Source of the DNA: Oncomelania hupensis
Taxonomy: Eukaryota > Mollusca > Gastropoda > Littorinimorpha > Pomatiopsidae
NCBI GenBank assembly: GCA_036898135.1
Contig: JBAHVR010000218.1
Location: forward strand, 1-64,000
Length of the DNA stretch: 64,000 bases
Direction of reading: 5' to 3'
The position numbers and the translations under genes are program-made. The stretch's first letter is position 1. Each line of letters opens with the position of its first letter. Shown here piece by piece: positions 53,365 through 64,000 of this stretch. The notes beneath the pieces are model-generated. The model was not told where the DNA came from. It searched no databases and saw only the letters and a list, made by a program, of their open reading frames with translations.

Positions 53365-55245
53365 TTACTGTGCGGATACTTTACCTACTGTGCTGATACT
53401 TTATCTACTGTGAGAATACTTTACCTACTGTGTGGATACTTACTTTACCTATGTAGAGAACGGGATTTTTCCGGGTTGTTAAAAATTAAATATTGAATAG
53501 TATTTCTTTATTGGCTAAAATTCTTCAGCCAATGGGAGAAGGAATAGTCCGCAATCAGGGCGTTGTTCACTCACTCAAATTCTGTGTCGTAGGCTGGCGT
53601 GGTCGTGTGTGGTAGTCTGTGTGTGGGCCAGGAAAAAGAGGAAAAAATAACGAAAGAAAAGAGAAAGTAAATTGTAAGCTTCTTGAGGTAGAAAGCGTTG
53701 AACGCCTGTCAAGGTGAATAGGTGCTGCGGACTTTCTCTCTGAAAGAAGAAATTGTTTGCTGTAAAGATTACAGGTATTTATAACGTTTTTCATGATTGT
53801 GAAATGTCGGATAAGTATATTTTTGTCTTGCATTTATTGTATTGGAAGGTGGTGAGCTGTTGTCCACTAAGATGGGATATTGAATTTTCATTGATGTAAT
53901 AATAGTGTTAAGTAGGTGGGGCGATAGTTGTAGAGCAGTAGAAATGTAATATGAATGAAAGGTGTGAGCATGTTTGATAGTAATTTTCATTCATGAAATA
54001 ATTATATCTGGGTTATGAACAACATCGTAAAAGGAAGGAAGAAACGATCGCATATGAAACGGAAGTGGAAAGGTGAAGAAACAAAGGGAGGTGAGCAAGG
54101 ATGGAACAAAAGAAGAATAATTAAATTATAAAGGTCAGAGAGTTGACGTTTGCATATATTTATTGTACAGCTGCCTACGGGGAGCGGGCGTGGCTCCTTG
54201 CGTTTGGACACAGCAATGTCTCGGACAACGGGAACGGGGCGATCCGGGTGACAACGGATCGGGTCGGCCATACTCTTTGCTGACCAAAGACTACGATTTC
54301 AACGTCGGGTGGACTGGGGCTAACGAGCGCTCCTCCACCTGTCGACGAAAGCATAGCTACTCGCCTGCTTGTTGCGATGTCACCGGCAGCTAGTTGCCAA
54401 TCTGTGTGCCTACCTGCCTCTTGCTTCTGACAAAGTACGGTATCTTATGTTGGCCAGGGCAAGTAATTGCTGGCCCTGGTTTATCCATCTCGAGCAATCA
54501 GGTTCGACTTCCTCAAGCTTGTGTGAAGCTAGTGTTGAGAAAGACTTGTGTTAAGTTTAGTAATGTAAATTATCCGTGTGAAAGGACGGGAGCGAAAGAC
54601 TGATATAAGAATATTATTGATTATTTATATAAAGTTTGAGAACGTGGAACATATATTTTGTGTTGGTGTTTGCCTGTATTGGAGAGAGTTTGTACGTGTG
54701 TGGTGTGGTAGTTAACAGAGAAACTTGCACGCACCCTTATTTCTGATCTAGGAGACAATTATATTACACATTCATTTAGCTAGTATAAACGGGCATACCC
54801 ATTCAAAATATCCATACGTTACAACCTACTGTGCAGATACTTTATCTACTGTGTGGATACTTTATCTACTGTGTGGATACTTTATCTACTGTGCGGGTAC
54901 TTACTTTATCTACTGTGCGGATAATTACTTTACCTACTGTGCGGATATTTACTTTATCTACTGTGCGGATACTTACTTTATCTACTGTGGAGATGCTTAC
55001 TTTATCTACTGTGCAGATACTTATTTTACCTACTGTGCGGATACTTACTTTACTGTGCGGGTACTTACTTTACCTACTGTGTGGATACTTACTTTACCTA
55101 CTGTGCGGATACTTTATCTAGTGTGCTGATACTTTATCTACTATACTGTGCAGATACTTTACCTACTGTGTGGAAACTTTACCTACTGTGTGGACCTACT
55201 GTTTGGATACTTTACCTGCTGTGCTGATACTTTATCTACTGTGTG
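53365..55245. repeat. Minisatellite with 20- and 24-bp units, interrupted by LTRs
   Basis: Units of tactgtgcggatactttacc (20 bp) and a 24-bp form with an extra actt, at 53365-53451 and 54824-55245. A solo LTR occupies 53452-54823 and a second LTR element begins at 55246. Open frames here are artefacts. Confidence 0.93.
53452..54823 (+). mobile_element. Family B solo LTR (1,372 bp) with 5-bp TSD
   Basis: TGTAGAGAACGGG to CATACGTTACA, diverged from the family-B LTRs at 28939 and 35540. Flanked by accta (53447-53451 and 54824-54828). Deleting the LTR and one accta restores the minisatellite phase exactly. Confidence 0.93.
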
Positions 55246-55884
55246 TGTTACGTTGAAACGCGAACGAAAGTATGTCGGAAGCGCGCACGATAGATCTAAT
55301 CGTTTCGTTTTGCAAAGTATTCAATAATGGAGTTTATTTACCTTTGATTTGAGTTTGCATTGTTGTTAGGAGAGGCTTTGTATAACGTTGATGATTTGCG
55401 TTAGTCGATATTGTTGGAGAATTTTCGGGATCTGCATGTTTATTACTGTCGATAGAAATTTCCCGATGGATATCGAAGGTCGTGAATGTTCCCGGAAGTA
55501 GAGGAATTGTGTATGACGTAAGCCAGTGATGACGATCTTTAGTTCGATTGGTGGCAGTGCGTCATTTCTACCGTGTACCAAATTGTTCGAGAAAAGAGAG
55601 AGGTTATTTAATCGTGTGCCGAGTTGCTGTTGAGATAGTGTTGTTGTTGATAGTGAAGCTGGAGAGTTGCTGTGAAAGTTGTTGAGTTGAATTGAGAATT
55701 GTATGCAGTTGTTGATGTGTGCTGAATAAAAGTGGAAAACTTCATACGTCGACTTTGTGACTTGTATGCTGTTTGGACGGGCTGCGTGAATAAACGAATC
55801 TGAGTTACACAACTATCAGGAATTCAAGCATCGGGGCTGAATCAGATACTGATAGAAAACACCATCATCGAACTGAGTGTAACA
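55246..55884 (+). repeat. Family A LTR, copy 3 (639 bp)
   Basis: TGTTACG to GTAACA, followed by the family primer site. Keeps atgacgtaagccagtgatg and the aataaa signal. Confidence 0.92.
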
Positions 55885-56309
55885 TTTTGGGGGTCAAGCC
55901 GCGATTCACGCCATAGCCAAGGGTTCAACTGCTACAACAAGCGAGTCAACGTTACGAGAGGCAGTCATCGAGGGTAGCCGCCATCAAGTTGCGACGAGAG
56001 GGGCCAACATACTGGGACTACATCACCGATAGGTTCGGGTTGACTGCAAGGGCGTGTAGTCGCTGAGAGTTGCTTCGTGAGCGAACAACAGATCGGGACT
56101 ACGTGGCTGCCGCAGGACTACGTCGAGGGACAGTCTCGGAGCTACATCGCCAGTGTTACAGAGAGCGGCGAGCGGACGTCGCGTCTACTTCAGCACAGGA
56201 GCGTATACACCAACACCAGCGTGGTGCAGCGTCGCATACGACGAGGACAGCGGGGCCTGCGTCAACGAAGGCGACTAGTGACAAGCATCAGCGCTACTGC
56301 AGAAAGCGT

Positions 56310-56425
56310 GCTGTTCTAGAACAGTCTAGAAAGGTACAGCACAGTCAAGAACTTTCCAGAAACAAAGAACTCTACAGTCAAGAACTTTCTAGAAAAAAAA
56401 CTTTCCAGAAAAGAACTTTCCAGAA
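56310..56425 (+). promoter_or_regulatory. Heat-shock element array, copy 3
   Basis: Palindrome CTGTTCTAGAACAG (about 56310-56323) and three perfect GAAnnTTCnnGAA elements: 56349-56361, 56382-56394, 56413-56425. The gag ATG is at 56434. Number and spacing of partial repeats differ from copy 1, the core motif does not. Confidence 0.7.
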
Positions 56426-56433
56426 GCATCAAG

Positions 56434-57369
56434 ATGGCTGACTTCTGGCAGAAAGGGATGCAACTGAATCTAAAAGGCAAACAGCTGACGGAGTACGTCA
56501 AATGCCAGGAGAGAATATTGCGTGAAGAAAGAGAAGAGCAGCGTCGCCGTGAAGAACGAAAATTAGAAGAGCAGCGTCGCCGTGAAGAACGAGAATTAGA
56601 AGAGCAGCGTCGCCGTGAAGAAAGAGAATTAGAACAGAAGCGTCTAGAAATTGAACAGCAACGTCAAGAGAGAGAAGAGCAGCGTCGCCGTGAAGAAAGA
56701 GAGTTCGAGCTGAAGCGTCTTGAAGGTGAGCGTCAGTACCAGTTAGAGTTGGCGCGTATCCAAAACAATCAGCATGCGCCACAAGTCACCAACGACCATA
56801 CGGCTCCTAAATTGCCAGCTTTCGTCGACGGGAAGGACCAGATCGACAGCTATCTGGCGAGATTCGAAAGGTTCGCCGAAAGCTCTAACTGGCAACCTCA
56901 AGACTGGGCAATTCGACTGAGTGCACTTCTGACGGGGCAAGCTCTCGAAGTTTACACCAGACTGTCGAACGATGACGCCAAAAACTACGACGTCTTGAAA
57001 GAGGCCCTGTTGCAGTGCTACAACTTTACAGAGAAGGGCTACCGTAAACGCTTCCGTGAATGCCGGCCTAAGTCAGACGAGACGCCAAAGCAGTTTGTGG
57101 AGCGCCTGTCGTCATATCTACACAAGTGGGTGGAGTTATCAGGCGAAACGAAGTCTTACGACAGTCTCCATGACCTGATCGTGAAGGAACAATTTCTCAA
57201 TGCCTGTCACAAGGACCTAGCGACCCACTTAGAAGAACAAAAGCTGCAAACGCTTAAAGATGTGACTGAGGCTGCTGAAAGATATCTCATCGCTCATGGG
57301 AAAACCCTGGGGCCACCCAGCGCGACGAAACATTTTCAGAAGACTGGAAACCATGTGAACCAGATGTGA
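56434..57369 (+). pseudogene. Family A gag, copy 3, truncated
   Basis: MADFWQKGMQLNLKG, a long Glu/Arg coiled coil with repeated EEQRRREER units (longer than in copy 1), the SCAN-like capsid from LPAFVDGKDQIDSYL, ending HVNQ where family C is inserted (the last Met and stop belong to the inserted LTR). No zinc knuckle remains. About 95% like copy 1 over the capsid. Confidence 0.9.
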
Positions 57370-59460
57370 CGACACGATTTTTCAGATAGCAGGGAGAATT
57401 ATGCTTTTTACGAAGTTACACTTCTCCGTATATAGTGTACATAGAATAGCGTGACCGATTTACTTTTGCGTATGAAAGTGCAGTTTCGTAAAGTCCGTGC
57501 ATAACGAAGAAGACAGGGAGTAGGCCAATTTCCGAATAGGGATACGCGTAATAAAGAATGTGCATACTGACGAGAGCTCGACTATTTTGCTTGTGGCCGG
57601 CGCGTTTTTGGAGGGCAGAGTGGTTTGAGATGCTGTTGCGAGAGGATCGAATCTAACGAGGCAGCAACCCTGTGACAGAGGTCATTGTAGTGTAGGGTAC
57701 TGTTGGAAGGGTGTGTTGTTGCTTATATAGCCACCCAAGGTCTTATGCCCTCGACGGGATAAGGATGTTTAGAATTCGGAAGGAAGGATATTAACTACCA
57801 TTTGTCAACGAATGTAGAGTTATATGCTTAAGGTGTGTGTCGTTCTCGATTGAACACCCACCAAGACTTAGTGTCTGTGACAGAGCTAAGGTGACCTCAT
57901 CCTCAGTTATAAGTGTTATTTGGAAAGTGAAATAACCAGCAATAGCAAGACAAAGTGACTCTCAAAAGACTAACCAATTGTATTTGTGACAGTGCTGTGT
58001 TGTGTTGTGGTGTTGGGGGAAAGGTGTGTCACAAGCCGAGGCCTAAAAGGTGAGCAAATCCTGTTATTTAATTCCTTATTGGCGCACTCCGAGAACTGCG
58101 TACGCGTATGAGTGGTGATGAGTGTGGGGAAGGGGATGTATTTTAGGATGTATAATGAATTTTGTTGATTTTATATGATTTTCTTATGATTTTCTTATTG
58201 TATATGTGATGGGGAAATGTCGTTGCTGTTGTTGTTATAAAAGTGGGTCAAAGGCGACGATGGAAATGTAGAGAGGGAGAGAGAGAGTGGGGGTGTATGT
58301 ATGGAGAGAGCGATAGAATGTATTATGCTGAACAAAGATGAAGCGATGATTATGAAGGAAGCATGTTTACAGTATAGTATGGCAAGATAGTATGAAAGAA
58401 GGGAGATAATCGTGATGTGTTATAATTGTTGGGGGTGACGGTGATGATGGGAGGCGGAATGAATCAGGACTGTGTGATTGAAGTGTGGTTGCAATAATTA
58501 TGTACATTTATATAAATGTTTGTGTTTATAGAAGATGAATTATTTAGCATCAAAGGTTGATTTATATTATTGAAATGTGTGTATAGCATCTTGTATTATT
58601 ATCATGGTATTCATATACAGGTCAAGATGGTGGACGGAGGACGGCGTGTTATATTATATTATATAGTGTTTATTGTTTTGTAGGCCGGTTGTTAAGACTG
58701 TGTATATGCTTACGTATTACTTCTACCTGTTACTTCTACGTATTACTTCTACGCATTATTTCAACGCTGTTGCTTCTGATGTTGCTTCTTATGCTGTACT
58801 TATGTTGCTGTTGTTGACGCTGATTGGGTTCTAGCCAGCCTGGGGGGTGCCTTTGCCTCTACAGCAGAGTAGTGTTGTGGTGATCTCTGCCACTGCTGCA
58901 GGTTTTGCCTATGTATCGAGGTAACACTATTACAGGAGGTTTTCATACCTAATTCATGCACACACAGACTCACACTGCACCACACCTAAAAACATATTCA
59001 TTTAGTTAGAAGAATCATCCGCTTATTGTGAAAGAGACTGTTTAGCTCTCTGAGCTACTTGACAAGAACATTGAGACATTGCTTCTGTGCCACAGCTTCG
59101 CCTAGATAATAGTTTATGATTAAAGATTCAAACGCCATTGCTTATTATTTGAAGATTTACATTTTGAATTGATTTGTTGATTTTGATTCTGTTGTACACA
59201 CTTTGTAAAGAAACTGTTGTTGTTTAGTTCTGTTTGGGGTTGTTACAAGGGGAGGTAATTGTTAGTTAGTATTGGGACGGGGGTCTATTTAGGGGTTGAG
59301 GGGAGGTTAGTTCCCATTTGTCCTGTGTTTGTATGTTAATTGTGGAATAAAAGAGTGTGATTGTATTCTGGCATTTTGTGTTAGTTTATTTTGTTTGAGT
59401 TTTATCCTATTCACTCGCTTTATGTGCTGACGTCACAGAACCCGCTCGGGGGACGTGACA
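57365..59460 (+). repeat. Family C 5' LTR, about 2.1 kb
   Basis: From TGTGACGACACG, at the break in gag, to GGGGACGTGACA; followed by the primer site. Contains aataaa (59346-59351). No credible ORF inside. The length is at the high end for Gypsy LTRs. The 5' boundary is set by the interrupted gag, the 3' boundary by the primer site. Confidence 0.85.
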
Positions 59461-59464
59461 TTTT

Positions 59465-59482
59465 TGGTGTCAGAAGTGGGAT
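59465..59482 (+). promoter_or_regulatory. Primer-binding site, family C
   Basis: TGGTGTCAGAAGTGGGAT four bases after the LTR end; a form seen in many animal Gypsy elements. Confidence 0.7.
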
Positions 59483-59790
59483 AGACTCATTTATTTTGTT
59501 AGGGTAGTGCCAGATGTGTATGTTGTGTGTTGAGTTGTTGTGTGAAAGGGTACGCAGCGGGCGGTTGGCGGGAGTGTGGGTGTATTGCACTAGGGATCAC
59601 ACTCGGAGTGCAGCATTAACGGGGAATTGGGTTGCAGGGTTCACTTGCTCGCCTTTAGGGGTACGACGGTGAACGATTCCTCGGCTCCTGTGACTGTTGT
59701 GTTGCGTATTCATTCTGTTAGGTGTTTGTATCAGTTAAGTGTTATTTGTTGTGTATATTACTAACATTTGTACTTCCCTTCTTTTCCGAC

Positions 59791-61079
59791 ATGGCTACGC
59801 GGGATGCTCGAGCCGCGATGCGCCGCGACGCTAGGACCGTAAGGAGGAGGTTGAGCAGGAGGAGCGGGACTTCGGTGATGACGGCTCAGTGACAGGGTTG
59901 TTGGAGGAACCTTACGCAGTAAGTACTCAAATGACTATGCCTAAGATGTATGCCAAATCGCCCGGTGCACAGAGCAAAGTCGAGGTCGCGCTCAGCGATA
60001 GTGAGAGGTTCAGGCAGGTTGGGGAAAGTCTGGGTTTCCGAGACGGAGCGTTAGCGCACTACGTAGTTAGAGAAGTGAGAGAGAGAGGAGGAGGGGAGGA
60101 GAAAGAGGAGAGAGGAAGAAGGAGAAGGAGAAGAGAAGAGGAGGAAAGGCGACTGAGGGAAGAAGACCGTCGTCAGCTAGAAGCTAGATTAGAGGCTGAG
60201 AGGGAAGACCGGCGTCGGTTGGAGCAGCGGATAGAAGATGAGAAAAGGGAAGAGAGAGCGGCCAAGGAAGAGGAAAGGAGGATGTTTGAGATGAGGCTAG
60301 AGGAGGAACGTAGAATCAGAGATGAAGACCGAGCTGATCAGAGGGAGAATAGGGCCAGAGATAGAGGGGCAAACTACTCAGTTAAATTGAAACCCTTGGA
60401 GGAGAGAGAGGATGTGGAGGCCTACCTCCAGATGTTCGAACGGGTGGCAGAGATTCAGGGTTGGAGGAGGGAGGTATGGGCGGTTAGGCTAGCGCCTTTG
60501 TTACAAGGGGAAGCCCGGGATACTTACCTTCGTCTAACGCCTGAGCAAGCCCAGGATTTCGACATTGTGAGAAACGCGCTGTTGAAACGCTTCAGGAAGG
60601 ACGCCGACTACTATCGTAGGCAGTTTCGAGAGGCCAAGAAGGAAGCTGCAGAAACATTTCCTCAGCTAGTAGTGAGACTAGGGTCGTTGGTGAAGAAGTG
60701 GTTTTCGCTCGCCGGCAAAGACATCACCGACGTAGAGCAGGTACTAGACACCTTCATTGGAGAGCAGCTTTTCTCCATCATGACTACCGAGTTAGAGATC
60801 TACGTGAGGGAGAATCTACCTGAAACTAGCCATGCCGCAGCAGAGTTAGCACAGCGTGTGGTAGACGCCAAGCGGGCAGCATCAGCACCGGCACCCGTAC
60901 TGCCCAGTCAGAGACGCAGTTTTCCCAGACGACCGGAGCTCCTCAGCAACCTAGCAACAGGGGAAGTCAGGGTCAGAAGACAGGGAGGACAGAAGGGGGT
61001 AGTGGGGTACGTCGTTGCTACCGATGTGGGTCGGAGAAGCATGTGGTCAAGGACTGCAAGGTCAAACCTCAGACAGTAG
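59791..61079 (+). pseudogene. Family C gag
   Basis: ATG at 59791 (MATRDARAAMRRDARTV); a 1-bp shift near 59840 moves to the frame that is open 59889-61079. Long Glu/Arg coiled coil (about 60070-60360), then the SCAN-like capsid (VKLKPLEEREDVEAYLQMFE to about 60870). The zinc knuckle (CYRCGSEKHVVKDC, 61016-61057) is in the pol frame (-1), which overlaps gag from 60824. Either a -1 frameshift is used or a small indel is present. The early shift makes this copy's gag probably defective. Confidence 0.82.
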
Positions 61080-64000
61080 GCCAGGTTACAGTGGGACGGA
61101 CTATTTCCACGGAGACCGCACCTCGGGCTAGCGTGTGTGCAATCAAACCTTATGATCCATGGGGCCAAGGTAGGGCGAACGGGCAGGACGTTCGAGTATT
61201 GAGAGATACGGGGGCGGAGATAGGGGCAGTCGCGAGCAGGTTAGTCAAACCAGCTGATTTGACGGGTCGGACTGTCGAGATTTGCTTGGCGAATCGATCG
61301 AACGTGGGTCTGCTACCTACAGCTTGGGTGGAGTTGGATTGTGCGCTGGTCAGGGGGAGAGTGGAGCTGGTGGTTTTCGAGGACGGGCCCGATATCATCC
61401 TGGGTAACTGGGTAACGTTTGATAGCGGGGAAAAGAGTCCTGTTTCCTTGTTCGGAGGTGAATGCGCGATGGCTGCAGCAGTGCAGACTCGGGCGCAGGT
61501 GAAGGCCGAGAAGAAGAGGGAGGTACCCTTAGCAGTAGTCGAACCATCCCAGATCTCTGTTAGCACCCCAGAGTTGATCAGGATGCAAGAGACCGACGAG
61601 ACGCTCGCGAAGGCGAGAACGTTGGCACAGAGTGGTGGGGCGATAGCGTCAGGTAGGGCGTCAGCTGAGTTTCGCAAGAAGAAGGGGGTGTTGTACCGGG
61701 TACACACGAAGAGAGGTAGCCAGGTCACGCAACTGGTAGTCCCGAAACAGTTGAGAGGGGGGATCCTTCAGTTGGCTCATGATCCACCCATGGCTGGGCA
61801 TTTGGGAGGGAAACGTACCAGGGAGCGGATCTGGGGAACGTTCTATTGGCCGGGAATGTGTGCCGAAGTACGGAGGTATTGCGCCAGTTGTCCAGAATGT
61901 CAGAAGGTAGTACCGAGGGGACGGGTGAGGAAGGTACCACTACAGCAACTTCCGCTGGTGGACGAGCCATTTCAGAGGGTGGCTGTAGACATTGTGGGAC
62001 CCATCAAACCCAAGTCAGATCGGGGTAACATGTACATCCTAGTGGTAGTAGACTATGCCACACGCTATCCCGAGGCTGTACCGCTCAAGGGCATAGAGGC
62101 AGAGAGGGTGGCAGAAGCGCTGTGGGAGATTTGGTCGAGGGTGGGCGTTCCTAGGGAAGTTTTGACAGATCAAGGGACGCAATTCATGTCTGAAGTCATG
62201 CGGGAGATGAACAGACTACTGTCGATCCACGGGAAAGCTACCACGCCGTATCATCCACAGTGCAACGGACTGGTTGAGCGATTCAACGGGACGCTAGTGT
62301 CCATGCTCAAGAAGTTAGCCACAGAGCAACCTACAGCGTGGGACCGCTACATTCCAGCGCTACTATTTGCATACCGAGAAGTAGCACAAGAGTCTACAGG
62401 GTTCTCTCCCTTCGAGCTTCTATATGGAAAGACCGTGCGGGGACCGATGGCTGTGTTGCGAGACCTCTGGACCAAGGAGATACAAGAGGAGGAGGTGAAA
62501 CTGAGTAGCCAGTACGTGGTAGACTTGCGTAATCGCATCGAGGAGACATGTAAGTTGGCACAAGGAAACCTCAGAACCGCGTCAGCCAAGCAGAAGCGGC
62601 ACTTTGATAAGAAAGCGAAACGGCGTTTGTTCAACGCGGGGGATCAAGTGTTGCTACTGTTGCCAGAAAAGCACAACAAGTTGCAGCTAGCATGGCGAGG
62701 ACCGTACGAGGTGATCGAACGCGTGGGAGAGTGCGACTACCGGATCAGGATGCGTGGGAAAAGCAAACTATACCACGCCAATCTCTTGAAGAAGTTCCAT
62801 ACCAGAGCGACGGTGGCTACGATCGTCGTGGACGATGAAGGGGTAGAAGAGGAGGAAACTATGCCGGTGTTTGGGGATATTCCCGTAATCACCTTGACAG
62901 CATCAGAGACGCCCCGCGACGTGAAAATGGACGACAATTGCCCAGAAATACGGGGAGAATTGCAGGAGCTGGTGTGGCAGTTTGAGGATGTCCTAACCGA
63001 TTTGCCACTACGCACTACACTGGACGTGTGCGAAATACGAGTGGACAGCGACATTCCAGTGAGGACGCGGCAGTACCCACTTCCCCATTCGCATCACGAG
63101 ACCATCAAGAAGGAAGTGGAAGCGATGCTAGCGATGGGCGTCATTGAGAGGGCCAGTTCGCCATACAGCTCGCCCATCGTGTTGGTAAAGAAGAAGGAGG
63201 GCACGATGCGTTTCTGCGTAGATTTCCGAAAGTTAAACAAGCACGTCGTATTCGACGCGGAACCATTGCCGAACATCGACTACTTGTTTTCCAAACTGTC
63301 AGGGGCCAAGTATCTCACCAAGATCGACTTGACCAAAGGTTACTGGCAAGTGCCTATGAACAAGGGAGATAAAGCGAAGACGGCATTTACAACGCCAGAG
63401 GGACAATTCCAGTGGACCGTAATGCCATTTGGGCTGAAGACGGCGGGAGCAGTCTTTTCTCGCATGATGCGGAAGTTACTAGCACCCCTGGGAATGTCGG
63501 AGATCGACAATTTTGTCGACGACTTGTTGGTAGCCACCATTACCAAGCAGAGACACCTGGAATGCTTGGCACGTCTTTTCCTTAGGTTGCGTGAGGTGCA
63601 GCTATCCGCCAAACCATCAAAGTGTTACTTGGGTTTCCGAAGAGTAGAGTATCTTGGGCACGTGGTTGGACAGGGAGAAATTCGTCCTGAGGTGTCAAAG
63701 ATGGAGAGAATCCGAGATGCACCACGACCAACGACCAAGCGGCAAGTGCGCTCATTTTTGGGTTTAGCCGGATACTACAGGCGGTTCGTACCCAACTTTT
63801 CAGCGATTGCTTCACCACTACACGATTTGACCAAGGGAGGCAAGCCAGGGGCGGTACAATGGACCGAAGCATGCGAAGCTGCATTTTGCACACTGAAGGA
63901 GAAGCTGTGCTCTGACCCTGTGTGCTGTCTACCGGACTTCACCCTACCATTTGTGCTACAGACAGATGCGTCGGAGGATGGAGTAGGGGCCATTTTGAGC
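60824..64000 (+). CDS. Family C zinc knuckle-protease-integrase-RT-RNase H, open to window end
   Basis: At least 1,059 codons without a stop. CCHC knuckle (61016); protease LRDTGAEIGAV (about 61200) and a GNWVTF flap-like block; integrase H2C2 (HDPPMAGHLGG ... CASCPECQK, about 61780-61905), DDE core with VAVDIVG (about 61980), LTDQGTQF (about 62163) and NGLVERFNGTL (about 62265), GPY/F module (WRGPYEVIE, about 62693) and YHANLLKKF; then RT with SSPYSSPIVLVKKKEG, KIDLTKGYWQVPM, the catalytic FVDD (about 63514) and YLGHVVG; RNase H begins LQTDASEDGVGAIL at 63955. All catalytic residues expected so far are present, so this is the most intact pol in the window. Confidence 0.93.

Larger units (their letters stand above)
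55246..57364 (+). mobile_element. Family A copy 3, cut in gag by family C
   Basis: 5' LTR, primer site, leader with heat-shock elements and most of gag; the rest is replaced or displaced by the family C element beginning at 57365. Its 3' part may lie beyond the window. Confidence 0.92.
57365..64000 (+). mobile_element. Ty3/Gypsy element, family C (Gmr1-like), long LTR, runs off the window
   Basis: LTR 57365-59460, primer site, gag, protease, integrase, RT and the start of RNase H in that order; the frame is still open at 64000. Inserted into gag of family A copy 3. The 3' LTR and target duplication lie outside, so age cannot be read. Confidence 0.93.

Noticed and set aside
54831..55129. Repetitive membrane-like ORFs
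   Set aside because: Translation of the 20/24-bp minisatellite in two frames; the repeat explains them completely.
58800..58985. Minus-strand ORF within the family-C LTR
   Set aside because: Short, non-ATG start, no motif; shadow in non-coding LTR sequence.

Overview
The window is eukaryotic and intergenic/intronic in character: AT-rich DNA full of microsatellites, several LINE families, LTR retrotransposons nested in one another, a tRNA/5S-type SINE, and a few short exons with consensus splice sites and long introns. The LINE and Ty3/Gypsy families, the (CA)n/(GA)n/(ATT)n load and a THAP gene suggest an invertebrate metazoan. I think a gastropod or other mollusc is most likely; this is an inference from element style, not a proof. 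No prokaryotic genes, CRISPR arrays or rRNA operons are present.

Layout. 0.1-13 kb: a 5'-truncated RTE-like LINE (143-2920, 12-bp target-site duplication, TSD), a decayed cysteine-rich (CXC) protein gene whose 3' end is tandemly duplicated, a second LINE (5247-6719, 16-17-bp TSD), a third LINE on the minus strand (6991-8161), a short RTE copy (8405-8854, 11-bp TSD), and a putative host gene A on the minus strand (exons 12647 to 8236, behind an ETS+CRE promoter). 13-16.7 kb: microsatellites and a 28-bp minisatellite. 16.8-25.8 kb: two copies of a Gypsy family (family A), one split by a solo LTR that cuts its nucleocapsid zinc knuckle in two.

26.3-37.8 kb: a LINE (LINE B) whose endonuclease ORF is interrupted by a young 7.9-kb Gypsy element (family B, LTRs almost identical). 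37.9-52 kb: putative host gene C on the minus strand, a single-pass membrane protein with a tyrosine-rich tail. Its introns hold a TA-flanked DNA transposon carrying a CR1/L2-type LINE, a full-length but decayed RTE copy, and on the opposite strand a putative THAP-domain gene (B), plus a SINE at an exon edge. 52-64 kb: a 20/24-bp minisatellite invaded by a solo family-B LTR and by a third family-A element, which is itself invaded in gag by a long-LTR Gypsy element (family C) that runs off the window with its pol frame open.

The main theme is the LTR elements. Where the domains can be read, all three families order pol as protease, integrase, reverse transcriptase, (RNase H), i.e. the Copia-like order known for the Gmr1 group of Ty3/Gypsy. 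Family B has lost the integrase catalytic core in frame while keeping an open 1,302-codon frame and near-identical LTRs. Both readable family-A pol copies lack RNase H at the same place. Family A carries an array of perfect heat-shock elements just before gag. These features suggest non-autonomous, possibly stress-responsive, trans-mobilised elements.
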